Below, piece after piece: positions 30,866 to 42,597 of a DNA stretch of 64,000 bases; position 1 is the first letter of the stretch, and each line of letters opens with the position of its first letter. A model generated the notes under the pieces. The model had not been told where the DNA came from, ran no database searches, and worked only from the letters and a program-made list of their open reading frames with translations. The translations under genes and the position numbers were made by a program. Location: positions 494,001-558,000 of the forward strand of contig JAUTXW010004495.1 of the NCBI GenBank assembly GCA_030620095.1, read 5' to 3'. Origin of the DNA: Kuschelorhynchus macadamiae. Taxonomy: Eukaryota; Arthropoda; Insecta; Coleoptera; Curculionidae.

Positions 30866-33167
30866 TACAAACTCGAAGGCGAAATCATAAAAATCTTGTA
30901 TACAACAGATAGATAGATAGATAGTTTTTATTAATGTTTTGACAAATAAATTGTCTTTCACTCATCATTACATTTAAAGTTTAAAAAAAAATCAAGTAAG
31001 ATATAAACACATGATGGGTTTTACAAATAATAGCAAAATCAATAAAATTACATACCTACATTATACAGAACAAAACCCAGGCTACAACTTGAAATACACA
31101 TCAATTAGCATTATCACAGCTTAATTTCGATCTACTTGCAAGTTAAATTATAGATTTCGTGCCGCACATAGCAAATAAGTAAGAAATAAAGATTTGGAAA
31201 CTATATATATTATGTATATTGGATATAATTTTTATTTTGTAAAAATAAAATTTCCTTAAATTTAGATTCTATCTTTAAGTATCCCACTGCACGCCTTTGA
31301 CGTAGCATTTTCAGTGTTTGTGAACGGATAATAATAGGCAAAAGGCATAAATTGACGCAAAACTGGGTGGCACTACCTGCACTTAATGAAAAGAGAATTA
31401 CAATGAGATCAATGCCAAACTATGGCAGTGGCATAAATTATTGGTAGTTCACCCTGTAGCACTGCTGCTGCAATGAGGTTTTATTACTCTATACATTTCT
31501 GAAACAGATTATATAAGTTGCATTAAAAATGAAAGTAATATATAGAATAAAAATATTGATTACATTAATTACAAAGAAAAAAGAGCGACTTAAATTTACT
31601 AGATGATGACGAGCAACTTAAATTTACTAGAATAATATTGATATTTTTCATTTAAGAGGTAATCATGACTATCTAAGTAAGTAACCTAGGTTATACGTAA
31701 TATTTTAATATAATTTTTAAACAATTTTGGAGTACTTTTTTATTATTATAAAGTTTATAATCGCGTTTTTGACATGCAGCTTTAAGTTTACCTAAACATT
31801 TATTTGTGTTAACTCTTATATAGCTATTATTTCCGTAAATGAAATATCACAAAATCTTATTTTTATAAATTTAAAATGTTCCATTTTTTTTGCTATGCAA
31901 TTCTATCATATATTTTGGAACCACTGGCATAGTTCTACATGAGCCGTTATTGCCCTAGTCAGCCTAGAATTTTATATTGTGTTTTCTAAGTGTTTTAAAA
32001 TATTTTTTTGCAATAAAATAACTCGGAGATTATCACAATCCATTTCATTTCGTAAGAGCAATTCTTTTCTAACTTTCTTTATGTACTGCTTTAGCCACTA
32101 ATGTTGTTATAATGACGGAGGGCTACAAAACAACTGCCACTCCACTTGCTCCCATAAATTACAGAGTGGGCCCGAATCCTTAATGCGGAGCCCTCTTTTT
32201 GCGAAAAGCTGACTGCCTTGTTGGTAGAAAGTAGAGATTTATTTCCATGCAGCCTGGATGAAAACCTGTTGGATGCGATTTTTGTTTTTGTGGTATTTAA
32301 AGTGGTTTAAGTGTGTTAGACTGAAATAAATGAAAGGTATAAATAATAAGTGATTAGTATAACATAGTAACCTTTTGAATAAAAGATCCTTTTCAGAAAT
32401 TAGAGGCCCCTATAAACTTGTTTAGTGCGTTCGAAATATTAATGATTTTAGATTATTCAGCTTTTTGTATTGTGTTAAATAAAGCAAATATTAACCGAAA
32501 TAACTCTAATATGCGTCGACTTTTTAAGGACCGACGAAGAAAAAAGATATGACTATGAAAAAGCCATAATATTTTTATATATTTTTATTTCTATTTTAAA
32601 AATGTTTACCTTTTTGTTTATTAAAAAATTTTAGACTTTTCGATATTCGATTACAAAGTTTAGATACATTTTATTTAAACTTTTTTTTCTAAAAAACACG
32701 AACGGTTTTTCTGTAAACGACAGCGCGTTTTTCAAGCAAGTCCCATATTTTGTATTTGGCTGAAAATCCTGTTTGTTTGCTATCGACCTGTGACACTGCA
32801 AATATCATGTGATTTATGTGCAGTAACAAAATCGAGAAATTAAATTCATTCTGATGTAATAAAAAAAAATAATAATAAACGCCTTTCTTTTAAACTCGGC
32901 GAAGGCAAGCAAAGCTGTTTGCTTAACCGAGTAGGTAAAAACAAAATACACACATATTACATTAGATAATATATCTGACAATCTGAATTATCCAAAGTTA
33001 CTGTTATACATTTTTACAATAAATGAAAATGAAAATATTTGTATTTGCATTTACCAAAAAAAAAGTAACAAAATTAAAAAATAATTAGAACTAAAATGAA
33101 TCAAAACAAAAACTATCTTTAGGAAGTTGCCAACATGTTTTGGAATTGGACAGTATTTAATATCCAC
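30866..33167. other. Gene-free stretch with LINE 3' ends
   Basis: (AGAT)n at 30907-30924 is followed by AT-rich sequence. Read on the minus strand, this looks like a LINE 3' untranslated region ending in TATC repeats. From about 33167 down to 32850 is the 3' untranslated region of the minus-strand LINE described next, including a hairpin. Between 31250 and 32850 I recognise nothing. Confidence 0.4.
32894..32942 (-). other. Stem-loop in LINE 3' untranslated region
   Basis: ACTCGG at 32894 pairs with CCGAGT at 32937, and inside it GGCAAGCAAA pairs with TGTTTGCTT around a two-base loop. The stem is GC-rich in AT-rich surroundings. It lies about 230 bases after the stop of the minus-strand LINE and just before its A-rich end (TTATTATT on that strand). 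Such hairpins can be recognised by the element's own reverse transcriptase; that role here is inference. Confidence 0.5.
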
Positions 33168-33975
33168 TCACCTGAACTTAAATAAACTCAAACCTATATT
33201 GTTCAGTTTATTGAATATTTTTGGAGCTAAATAAGAGTTACTACGTTGCAATAGAGCGGTTCGATGTTTAGGGATATCCAAAAAGTCATTAAAAGGAGTG
33301 TGTAGAACAACGAAACCGCTGGAGAAAACAAAAAAAATGTAACTTTTGTCGGTCTTGCATCCCTAGCCATTTTAACTCAGGAAATTTAAAACTTACATGA
33401 TATCTTGCTCTCGATTCATATACAAAGCGAATATAAGAATTTTGGATTCTCTGCAATCTGTTTTTACACTGCAAGTCCAGACAAAGCCCATAAACAAAGT
33501 TACAGTAATTTGAGTGAGAAAGAACCAGGGATTCACGTAATTTCTTTTTCATATATGGCCTTAAAACATGTTTGTTTTTATAGAGATTTCTAAGCCAGAA
33601 ATAAAATTTCTGAACCACTTTACCCATCTGAGTTCTAAATCTGAGGTTAGTGTCAAATATAATACCAAGGTTTTTATACTTTTTTATCACAGGTATTGCG
33701 GTTATACCCATCACCAATCTCATATTATCCAAGGCTCATTCATCATTTGGTTCAAAGAACATAACGACTGACTTAGAGATCTGTAATTTTTACTGAGGCA
33801 TCAACGAAATTTGACTTTTCAAAAATAAATCTAAGTTGTGTGTCATCAGCATAATTCTGCATATCACAGTTACTGACACAGAAATTAATGTCGATTGTAT
33901 ATATTAAGAAAAGCAAGGGTCCTAGGATTTAACCCTGTGGTACATTTCTATCTACAGTCATGAAAAACTTTGGAT
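33168..33975 (-). pseudogene. LINE reverse transcriptase, C-terminal part
   Basis: From 33972 downward it reads DRNVPQG, a stop, ILGPLLFLIYTIDI, then NYADDTQLRF (catalytic Asp pair). A stop at about 33785 is followed by KKYKNLGIIFDTNLRF, the thumb, and VLSHSNYCNFVYG. A shift near 33300 leads to PFNDFLDIPKHRTALLQRSN and YLAPKIFNKLNNI, ending at TGA 33168-33170. The upstream part is cut off by a (TA)n run. A piece of an endonuclease on the same strand at 34640-34775 may be the same copy. Confidence 0.78.
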
Positions 33976-33986
33976 AATTGAAATGT

Positions 33987-33991
<5 letters not shown>

Positions 33992-34033
<42 letters not shown>
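33992..34033. repeat. (TA)n microsatellite
   Basis: About 21 TA units, immediately outside the foldback at 34078. Confidence 0.95.
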
Positions 34034-34041
<8 letters not shown>

Positions 34042-34077
34042 GTTGCGTTTTCTTAAACCATGTCTAATATTTTTTTG

Positions 34078-34372
34078 TTAAAAGAATTATTTATTTCCTT
34101 AACGTTTCGCCCTTCATAGAGAGCTTTTTCAAAAGGATATTATTGGCCTACAATAAATACAAAACTATAAAACATCGATTGACACACTAAAAACTATTAT
34201 AATAAAATGTTAATATGTATACTGATTTCCTATTTTAACATTTTATTATAATAGTTTTTTTGTGTGTCAATCGTGTTTTATAGTTTTGTATTTATTGTAG
34301 GCCAATAATATCCTTTTGAAAAAGCTCTCTATGAAGGGCGAAAAGTTAAGGAAATAAATAATTCTTTTAAGA
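34078..34372. repeat. Near-perfect foldback element between two (TA)n arrays
   Basis: The left arm (about 34078-34210) reads TAAAAGAATTATTTATTTCC, then AACGTTTCGCCCTTCATAGA, GAGCTTTTTCAAAAGGATAT and on. The right arm (about 34237-34372) is the inverse with only a handful of differences over about 135 bp. The loop is about 27 bp. A (TA)n tract lies on each side, as expected if the element inserted into a TA microsatellite. No ORF. Confidence 0.85.
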
Positions 34373-34405
34373 AAATAAACCAGTACCCAAGAATTTTTAA
34401 CAAAA

Positions 34406-34570
<165 letters not shown>

Positions 34571-34639
34571 TTATAGACATTTAAATTAAGTTCCTCATTA
34601 GACTGTAAGATTCCGAGTCTTGAATAGTCTTGTCTTTTT

Positions 34640-34775
34640 TATACTTGGACATAACCCTCCTTTTTCATAATTTTCATACGTCAGTAAACCATGAGGCTTT
34701 AGGTTTTGTGACACTAACGGTACCTACTGGAGCATGCTTATTAAACAATTCCAATATATTTTTTTTAAATGTAGA
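34640..34775 (-). pseudogene. LINE endonuclease C-terminal fragment
   Basis: On the minus strand, STFKKNILELFNKHAPVGTV continues as VTKPKASWFTDV before a stop. The KHAP..(K)PKAxWxTD pattern is the usual end of an APE-type endonuclease before the RT. It lies upstream of the RT piece at 33168-33975 on the same strand; the two (TA)n arrays and the foldback lie between them. Its 5' side is replaced by the plus-strand LINE. Confidence 0.6.
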
Positions 34776-34794
34776 CCAATAATAAATATAATAA

Positions 34795-36388
34795 ACTAAT
34801 AATTTAAATATAGAAAACATAAATATTTGCATTAACAACACTAAGATTGAACATGACAAACAAATTAAATATTTAGGTGTTATCCTAGACAGTAATTTTA
34901 ACTTTCAAGCACATGCAGATTACATTGCAAGAAAGTTTTCAAAAAAAGTAAATTTTATCTCTAGCGTGGGCAAAAATTTGTCACTTAACACTAAATTGTT
35001 GATGTATAACAGTATCGCGGCACCCCACCTTGAATTTTGCTCAACATTTCTCTATAATTTGCCATCTTTTAAGATCCGACAGTTACAACCTGTTCAAAAT
35101 AGAGCCTCACGCACCATTATAAAATACAATAGATATGCACCAATTGCTACAATGCTTAGTGTCGTGAATCTGTTATCTGTTAAACAGAAAATCATGTTCA
35201 ATGTTTATATGTTTTTGTACAGACTTTAAAATGGATTGTTGACAAACTATATCTGTGATAAAGTGCAGCTTTTTAGAAATGTTCATACTTACCATACAGG
35301 AAATTGTAGTGATTTTATATTGTCTGGAAGATGCAACTCTAGTCAAAAGCTTAATTCTCTTTCTTATAAAGGTCTACACGATTTTAATTTATTACCTGGT
35401 GAAATAAAATACTGTGATAACATAAATAGTTTTAGAAAATTAACGAGAGCCCGTGTATTATTGTTCAAGTAATTCAGTTTCGTAGTTGATGTGCTATTTC
35501 AATTAAATTACTGTTTTTGTTTGTAGCTTTTATGCTAAAGAAATAAATATTATTATTATTATTATTATATTATTATTATTAATATTTAATTCGGACCATG
35601 CTGTTGAGGTAGTCAACAACATAGTTCTATTTTAGGTCTGACGGCAATCGGCTTGAAATGTTATACCGTTTAAAATCTAATCCTCGCATACATTGCTATA
35701 AACTATTTTTCGTGTAAATTTAAAACAAATCGGTTAGACCATTTTTAAGTTATCGTGCGCGGAAATATACAATACATATATACATTTATACAGAGACTAT
35801 ATTTTTTATTCTGTAAATAAGTTTGTCATAGTCTAGTGCTCAAAAATTCAAAAAAACAATACAATATTTGGTAGATATTTTGCGAAAATTTTAGCTATCA
35901 CAATACTTTTTCCTAAATAGCCCATACACTATACAGGGTGTTAATGTGACCTTATTAGAAACTCTGAGAGGTGATACCTTTTATTAAAATATAAAAAAAA
36001 GTTGAAGTAACTATTATCCGCAAACTTCCCGTTTTCAAGAAACAGGGTATCCAAAATGTTTTGTTTTAAATATTTTTTGTAATTATTTGACAAGAAATAT
36101 TATTATTCTTCGAACAAATGGAACCTAGTACAGGTATTAGACATCCTTAGGCACATTATTTAACGTTGACCTACAAAACGATGCAGTAATAGATGATGTA
36201 ATATGAAGCACGAATTTATTGTAAATTTGTACTCATTTGAAAAAATAACAGAAAAAAGAATAAAAACAAAGTGATAGTTAATCATTTGTTTTAAGAAATT
36301 GCTGAAAGTGTCGACCACCAAGCTCAATGCATTTATTGCACCAACGCAGTATATTTAAATTGACACTCTCTAATATGCCCGGCGTGTT
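34795..36388. repeat. Left arm of a large inverted duplication
   Basis: This segment reappears inverted at 38196-39893. It contains a plus-strand LINE 3' end, its ATT-rich tail, and the 3' part of a mariner-type element. Identity is high over most of the length by eye, including non-coding sequence (GAAACTCTGAGAGGTGATAC here, inverted at about 38770). Confidence 0.85.
34830..35472 (+). pseudogene. LINE ORF2 C-terminus, one in-frame stop
   Basis: It reads KYLGVILDSNFNFQAHADYI, LLMYNSIAAPHLEFCSTFLY, QPVQNRASRTIIKYNRYAPI and VKQKIMFNVYMFLYRL. After an in-frame TAA near 35227 it continues NYICDKVQLFRNVHTYHTGN and RARVLLFK to a TAA at 35470-35472. This is the RT thumb and C-terminal tail of a CR1/Jockey-type LINE. 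A 3' end with AAATAAATATTATTATTATT follows at about 35540-35590. The copy is 5'-truncated and is the same family as 39219-41140. Confidence 0.82.
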
Positions 36389-36890
36389 CTGTATGACCTC
36401 AAAGGAAGCAGCAATTCTGACAACTAAATCTTCCTCCGACTGCACTGGGATTTCATAGATTAAAGTTTTCATGTGCCCCAAAGAAAAAATCTATGGTCGT
36501 TAGACCTCGCTGGTCAAGCAACAAAATCTCCACGACCAATCCAGCGATTTTCAACAAACACATATTAAACCGAATATTTGGTGGTAGGTTTCCAGTAATT
36601 CAAACAACACTTCACTTAGAAATTTACATATTTTTTACCGCTTAAATGATGACGTAAATTGTATGGACCAATCAATTGTTCTTCAACAATGACGGCCCAC
36701 ATGTTGATTGAGAACCGTTCTTAATGCCCTCTCAAAACTGTGGCGTAAGGGTTGTCCTCGACTCACACATGCCTATTTTGAGAACTAAAGATGCCTTTCT
36801 TTGTGAACAATGTACCGTCAGTAAAGAGAACTGACTGTGGGAATTGTTGATCTTTCTTAACAAAGCGGCCAACATTCATGTTGTTTCCGA
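36278..36890 (-). pseudogene. Mariner-type transposase, C-terminal two thirds, decayed
   Basis: On the minus strand it reads VGRFVKKDQQFPQSVLFTDG (first Asp in FTD), then NRHV, VEDNPYATVLRGH, MWAVIVEEQLIGPYNLRHHL, ENRWIGRGDFVA and PARSND, and DFFLWG-like residues. Next is GHMKTLIYEIPVQSEEDLVV, then ESVNLNILRWCNKCIELGGR, ending KTND at 36278-36280. This is the order of insect mariner-like transposases (FTDxxxF, NVWxGIIxxxIIGP, NRWIGR, DLTPLDFFLWG, C-terminal HF box). It carries several stops. Its last 35 codons are repeated inverted at 38196-38308. Confidence 0.78.
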
Positions 36891-36911
36891 AGACTCTGCT
36901 CTGAAGTATGT

Positions 36912-37682
36912 GCTATCAAGGATTCTGAGCATACTGGCGACCTTCTTCGGATTCAAGGATCGCTCATAAAATGCAAACAGGATTTGGTAGAAAAAATTAA
37001 AGTTATTGATGGTCTCGAAGAAGAACAGCAAAAACTAAGTGATGAAATGGAATCTGAAGTGTCCAGACTGGAAAAAGAAATACGGGAACAAAATCATTTA
37101 TTAGAAGACTGCAAAGGAGATCGAAAGCTTTAGGCAGAAAAAGATGAACTGTCACTTGAATTTAGTAAGGCAAGAAAGGATTATGAAGAAATCATGGAAA
37201 TTAACCTCTCCATGGTAGAAACTATCAGATCATTGGAAGTGCATAACAAACTAGTGTCCACTGAATTAAAATCAATGAAAGAAGATTTTCTGCTAAATCA
37301 AGATCATGTTTATCAACATAAGCCTCCATCTGTAATATATGCAGATAAACAGATATACCAGGAGCCTTTAATTACTAAAGATAAGATAAAAGTTAAACTT
37401 TTTGGGGACCATAGTGGTCGTAATTGTACAGGTGCGTTGAGAAGTCTACTGAACCATGACCAATATGAAGTAGAAGGAATAATTAAACCTGGAGTAAACT
37501 TAAGGGAAATTGCAAGAATTGCTACATCCTGTATTGGTAAAATGACAGATATAGACAGTGTAATAACATTTTTGGACTTGGACTATTTATCATTTCTTCG
37601 CAAAATAGCTTTAAAATCTCTTCGAAACATTGGAAAAATAACGAATTTGATTTTTTGTATTCGGGGGTCATACAATAAGTTT
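36912..37682 (+). pseudogene. LINE ORF1 with coiled coil and esterase-like domain, one stop
   Basis: The frame is open from about 36912, with one TAG at 37131-37133 and the end at TAA 37683. The first half is a strong coiled coil (KVIDGLEEEQQKLSDEMESE, VSRLEKEIREQNHLLEDC and on). The second half reads KIKVKLFGDHSGRNCTGALR, then YEVEGIIKPGVNLREIARIA. This is the GDS-like start of the SGNH esterase-like domain seen in ORF1 of CR1/L2-type LINEs. It would bind LINE RNA. ORF2 begins about 330 bases downstream. Confidence 0.6.
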
Positions 37683-38011
37683 TAATCAATCACCATATCA
37701 TCTTATTTCAAATTTTTGTAAAAATAGGAATGTTTCTGTTTGAATTTTGGATTTGTGTCTATTAGCGGTAAGTTTTATGCGAATGGTGTCGTTTCTTTAT
37801 GTAAATCATTGGCTAGATACATCTTATGTAGTAAGTATTCTCAGAGAATTGTGTTGAAGTCTGTACCACTTTGTGAAGTTAAATTATCTAAAATTCAGAA
37901 CAGGGATCAGCATCGGGAAATCGATACTGGCGTTAATCATTCTCTACAAGCATTAAATTCAGGTAGTGATGTTTTTTTAGAGGAGACGGAGGAGCCTCCT
38001 TGTTTGAAGTA

Positions 38012-38195
38012 ATGCTACTTAACGTGCAATCAATCCGCAATAAAAGGGACGAACTGATTATATTTCTTGATAGTTTAGGTTTTCCAGATGTTGTCTGAGT
38101 TTTGCAGGGAAGCTCATTTACATGGGGGACTCTTATATTGATAAGTCAAAAAATATCTGAGCTGGCTTCATTTATTATTATTAATAAGTACAAAA
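38012..38195 (+). pseudogene. Start of LINE ORF2 endonuclease, cut by the inverted duplication
   Basis: MLLNVQSIRNKRDELIIFLD is followed by SLGFPDVV, the usual start of an APE-type endonuclease (LNVRSxRNKxDEL). A TGA and a shift follow, and the sequence changes at about 38196 into mariner sequence. Together with 36912-37682 it is a 5' LINE piece in the centre of the inverted duplication. Confidence 0.6.
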
Positions 38196-39893
38196 AGAAC
38201 ACGCCGGGCATATTAGAGAGTGTCAATTTAAATATGCTGCGTTGGTGCAATAAATGCATTGAGCGTGGTGGTCGACACTCTCAGCAATTTCTTAAAACAA
38301 ATGATTAACTATGACTTTGTTTTTACTCTTTGTTCTGTTATTGTTTCAAATGAGTACAAATTTATAATAAATTCGTGCTTTATATTACATAATCTATTAT
38401 TGCATGTTTTTGTCGGTCAACGTCAAATAATGTGCCTAACAATGTCTAACACTTGTACTAGGTTCTATTTGTTCGAAGAATTTTTTATTCTTTTTTCTGT
38501 TATTTTTTCAAATGAGTACAAATTTACAATAAATTCGTGCTTCATATTACATCATCTATTACTGCATCGTTTTGTAGGTCAACGTTAAATAATGTGCCTA
38601 AGGATGTCTAATACCTGTACTAGGTTCCATTTGTTCGAAGAATAATAATATTTCTTGTCAAATAATTACAAAAAATATTTAAAACAAAACATTTTGGATA
38701 CCCTGTTTCTTGAAAACGAGAGGTTTGCGAATAATAGTTACTTCAACTTTTTTTATAATTTAATAAAAGATATCACCTCTCAGAGTTTCTAATAAGGTCA
38801 CATTAACACCCTGTATAGTGTATGGGCTATTTAGGAAAAAGTATTGTGATAGCTAAAATTTTCGCAAAATATCTACCAAATATTGTATTGTTTTTTTTTT
38901 TAAATTTTTGAGCACTAGACAAACTTATTTACAGAATAAAAAATATAGTCTCTGTATAAATGTATATATGTATTGTATATTTCCGTGCACGATAACTTAA
39001 AAATGGTCTAACCCATTTGTTTTAAATTTACTCAAAGTACTTAGTATGCGAGGAACGTTATACCTAAAATAGAACTAAGTTGTTGACAACCTTAACAGCA
39101 TGGTCCAAATTAAATATTAATAATAATAATAATAACAATATTTATTTATTTAGCATAAAGTTACAAACAAAAACAGTAATTTAATTGAAATAGCATATCA
39201 ACAACGAAACTGAATTACTAGAACAATAATACACGGGCTCTCATTAATTTGCTGAAACTATTTATGTTATCACAGTATTTTATTTCACCAGGTGATAAAT
39301 TCAAAATCGTGTAGACCTTTATAAGAAAGAGAATTAAGCTTTTGACTAGAGTTGCATCTTCCAGACAATATAAAATCATTACAATTTCTTGTATGGTAAC
39401 TATGAACATTTCTAAAATACTTCACTTTACACAGATATATTTTGGCAACAATTCATTTTTAAGTTTGTACAAAAACATATAAACATTGAACATGATTTTC
39501 TGTTTAACAGATAACAGATTAACGACACTAAGCATAGTAGCAATTGGTGCATATCTATGGCATTTTATAATGATGCGTAAGGCTCTATTTTGAACAAGTT
39601 GTAACTGTTGAATCTTAAAAGATGGCAAATTATAAAGAAGTGTTGAGCAAAATTCAAGATGGGGTGCCGCGATACTGTTATACATCAACAATTTAGCGTT
39701 AAATGACAAATTTTTGCCCACGCTAGAGATCAAATTTACTTTTTTTGAAAACTTCCTTGTAATGTAATCTGCATGTGCTTAAAAGTTAAAATTACTGTCA
39801 AGGATAACACCTAAATATTTAATTTGTTTGTCATGTTCAATCTTAGTGTTGTTTATGCAAATATTTATGTTTTCTATTTTTAAATTACTTAGT
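38196..39893. repeat. Right arm of the large inverted duplication
   Basis: It is the inverse of 34795-36388. It begins with the last codons of the mariner transposase on the plus strand (TPGILESVNLNMLRWCNKCI, 38200-38308). It then has a ~165-bp stretch present twice in tandem (about 38325-38480 and 38490-38640; the marker TTCAAATGAGTACAAATTTA occurs at about 38345 and 38508). The left arm has that stretch only once. It continues into the minus-strand LINE 3' end. Confidence 0.82.
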
Positions 39894-41140
39894 CTACGTT
39901 TACTCCCCAACAAACAAAATTTCGATTTAGCTGTGTTAAGACTTAACTTGTTTTTGCATTTAAACAAATTATCTAAATTTTCATTAACAATCCGCTGCAT
40001 CTCTAATATGTCGCTACCAGCTAAGTAAATCACAGTATCATCAGCGAACAATTCAATTTTACACTCCCTTACAACTTCAACTATGTCATTAATATACAAT
40101 AAAAACAAGAGAGGGCCCAACACTATTCCCTGTGGGACACCATGTTAGACCTGCAAAAGATCAGAAACACAATTTTTGAATTTAACTCTTTGATACCGGT
40201 TTGTCAAATATGATTCAAACCATTTTAAAACTGTTTGACTAATGCCAGAACAATAACATTGTTCTGTCAACAGTCTCGAAAGCTCTTTTAAAATTTCCAC
40301 TGTCAATTTCTCCCAAAAAGGTATCACAAATACTAATTACAGCAGACTCACACGAATAATGCTCACGAAAACCTGACTTAACCAGTCAAACATAACACCG
40401 CCAAAATATTGTTATTAGTACAACGTGCTTGAAGCTGTCTTTTAACAGCAAGTTCCACGACTTTTTCATACACCTCGAAAATATTTTGTGACAGTATTTT
40501 GTACCTTTGGAACAGGACTCACAGTTGATTCCTTCCAGGTATCTGGAAACTCACCATTTGAAAGTAATGTGTTTATAACATTAAATAATCTATCTCCAAT
40601 CACAAAACATGCATCACATAATACCTTCTTAGAAATTCCGTTCATGCCACCACTTACATTTTTCATTTCTTACAATATTTCTTTCATTTCCTTCATAGAA
40701 ACTTGCTTAAAATTTGAGAAAACATCAATATTAGGATTAGCAAAGAAAATTTCATCTGAGAGAGAATATTTTGGGATGCTACTTATAATTTCCCGTATAC
40801 TATTTACATAATATTTATTAAATTCCTGAGCAATAGTGTATTCATCTGATATTTTTTGACCTTGATAATTTATTTCATCAGGCAATGAAGAATTTTTAGC
40901 AGGAAGTAAAACTTTCAAATTTTTCCACATTACTCTCGAATTATTTCCATTGTTATCGATAACATCTCTAAAAAATCTATCTTTTTCAATTTTAATTTGA
41001 GTTACTACAAAGTTTCGTATCCCTTTATATTCCCTCCACTTCATCACTATTCTCGCTAACTGCTCTCACATACAAATTATCTCTATACTGCATATTTTGC
41101 TTAATATCATCATTATATTCCGGAACGAGAAAAGATATTT
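39219..41140 (-). pseudogene. LINE ORF2 (linker, RT, C-terminus), several frameshifts
   Basis: Right to left: DDIKQNMQYRDNLYVRAVSE; WREYKGIRNFVVTQIKIEKD; MWKNLKVLLPAKNSSLPDEI; GMNGISKKVLCDACFVIGDR; FPDTWKESTVSPVPKVQNT (RT block 2a/3); SGISQTVLKWFESYLTNRYQ; LGPLLFLLYINDIVEVVREC; and LFADDTVIYLAGSD (catalytic). The thumb and tail correspond to 34830-35472, ending RARVLLF at 39219-39221. At least four shifts or stops. It is the longest copy of this CR1/Jockey-type family in the window, and its 3' half is the right arm of the inverted duplication. Confidence 0.82.
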
Positions 41141-41262
41141 TGAGGTTCTTTTTAAGATGTAAGGGCGTTTTCTTGTAGAATAAACAAACCAAGGGTATAG
41201 CGATTTTTGTAACTTCTTGAACTTACTATGCCAAGTGGTTTTAAAAAGAGTGCATTTTCTAG

Positions 41263-42041
41263 AATATTTGTTCTTGGTAAGTGGAAAAAACTATTTAATT
41301 TTTATTTTGCCCTACCGGTTACAGCCAATTCAGTTTAGATTCAGAAACCCAAACCTAAATTTTTAACACCTAGGGGTCATTACCAATTTTTAAAGACCCC
41401 TATGGGTTTGGTTAGCTTAGGTCATGGAATCTATCGTCGAGGAGATGAAGCTCTTTCTGGCAACAACAAAATGGAGAAAGTAGTGGATCATATTATAGTT
41501 TATGAAGAATCGTTGAAAAATCACTCTGAAAAAAACTATAAAACTTCTGGAATGTTGCAGAAAAAGGAGTATTAAACTAAATCCACAAGAATTGACTTCT
41601 GCAAAATTTGAAGCTTCATACGTCAGATATTTAGTTAAAAGTAAAAATTTTTGGCGGAATTTCGATCTTTTATGGGTTTCGTAAATCAACTTGCAAATTT
41701 TTCTTCTGAAATATGTATGCATACTTCTCGTTTAAGAAATCTATTGAAGAAAAGAAATATTATCCTATGGAGTGGAATACACCATAATGCGTTTGATAAA
41801 GTGTAAAATCAGCGTTAGTTAGCCCACCTGTAATAGCTCATTTTGATCCGTTGTTGACGCATCTCCACTGAATGGACTTGTACAGGGTGCTCCAATAATA
41901 GAGGATGTCGACTCTAGCTCGCGAACTGTTAATGACAGAACTTAAGGAAAAAATATTTATAGCTAAATCGGTTAAAAGAAATTGCTGTAAATTATTTTTA
42001 AGTTCGAAAGTTAGCCGCTTGGGAGCGTAACAGCAACACAA
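41263..42041 (+). repeat. Tandem duplication, first unit, with Ty3/gypsy pol fragment
   Basis: The unit starts ATATTTGTTCTTGGTAAGTG and is followed directly by a second copy at 42042. Inside, on the plus strand in changing frames, are RRGDEALSGNNK, VVDHIIVYEESLKNHS, KRSIKLNPQELTSAKFEASY, VRYLVKSKNF, GFVNQLANFSSEIC, WSGIHHNAFDKV and ALVSPPVIAHFDPLLTH. This is the order of a Ty3/gypsy reverse transcriptase from the FCRRGDEAL block to the start of RNase H. The catalytic YxDD is reduced to VVDH. It is not a functional gene. Confidence 0.72.
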
Positions 42042-42597
42042 AATATTTGTTCTTGGTAAGTGGAAAAAACTATTTAATTTTTATTTTGCCCTACCGGTTA
42101 CAACCAATAAAATTTAGATTCAGAAACCCAAACCTAAATTTTTAACACCTTGGGGTCATTACCAATTTTTAAGGACCCCTATGGGTTTGGTTAGCTTAGG
42201 TCATTGAATCTATCGTCGAGGAGATGAAGCTCTTTCTGGCAACAACAAAATGGAGAAAGTAGTGGATCATATTATAGTTTATGAAGAATCGTTGAAAAAT
42301 CACTCTGAAAAAAATTATAAAATTATAATAATGCGTTTAATAAAGTGTAAAATCAGCGTTAGTTAGCCCACCTGTATCAGCTCATTTTGATCCGTTGTTG
42401 ACGCATCTCGACTGAATGGACTTGTACAGGGTGCTCCAATAATAGAGGATGTCGACTGTAGCTCGCGAACCGTTAATGACAGAACTTAACGAAAAAATAT
42501 TTATAGCTAAATCGGTTAAAAGAAATTGCTGTAAATTATGTTTAAGTTCGAAAGTTGGCCGCTTGGGAGCGTAACAGCAAGACAAAGTATAATGCAA
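42042..42597 (+). repeat. Tandem duplication, second unit, with internal deletion
   Basis: It is the same as 41263-42041 except that about 220-235 bp (equivalent to roughly 41550-41785, the gypsy segment from KRSIKLNP to HHNAF) are missing. The flanking parts match closely, including CTACCGGTTAC, GGGTTTGGTTAGCTTAGGTC and GGGTGCTCCAATAATAGAGG. Confidence 0.8.

Noticed and set aside
33405..33771. Two plus-strand frames
   Set aside because: Antisense to the LINE reverse transcriptase on the minus strand.
35549..35592. ATT-rich run considered as an independent microsatellite
   Set aside because: It follows a LINE 3' end in both arms of the inverted duplication, so it is the element's tail.
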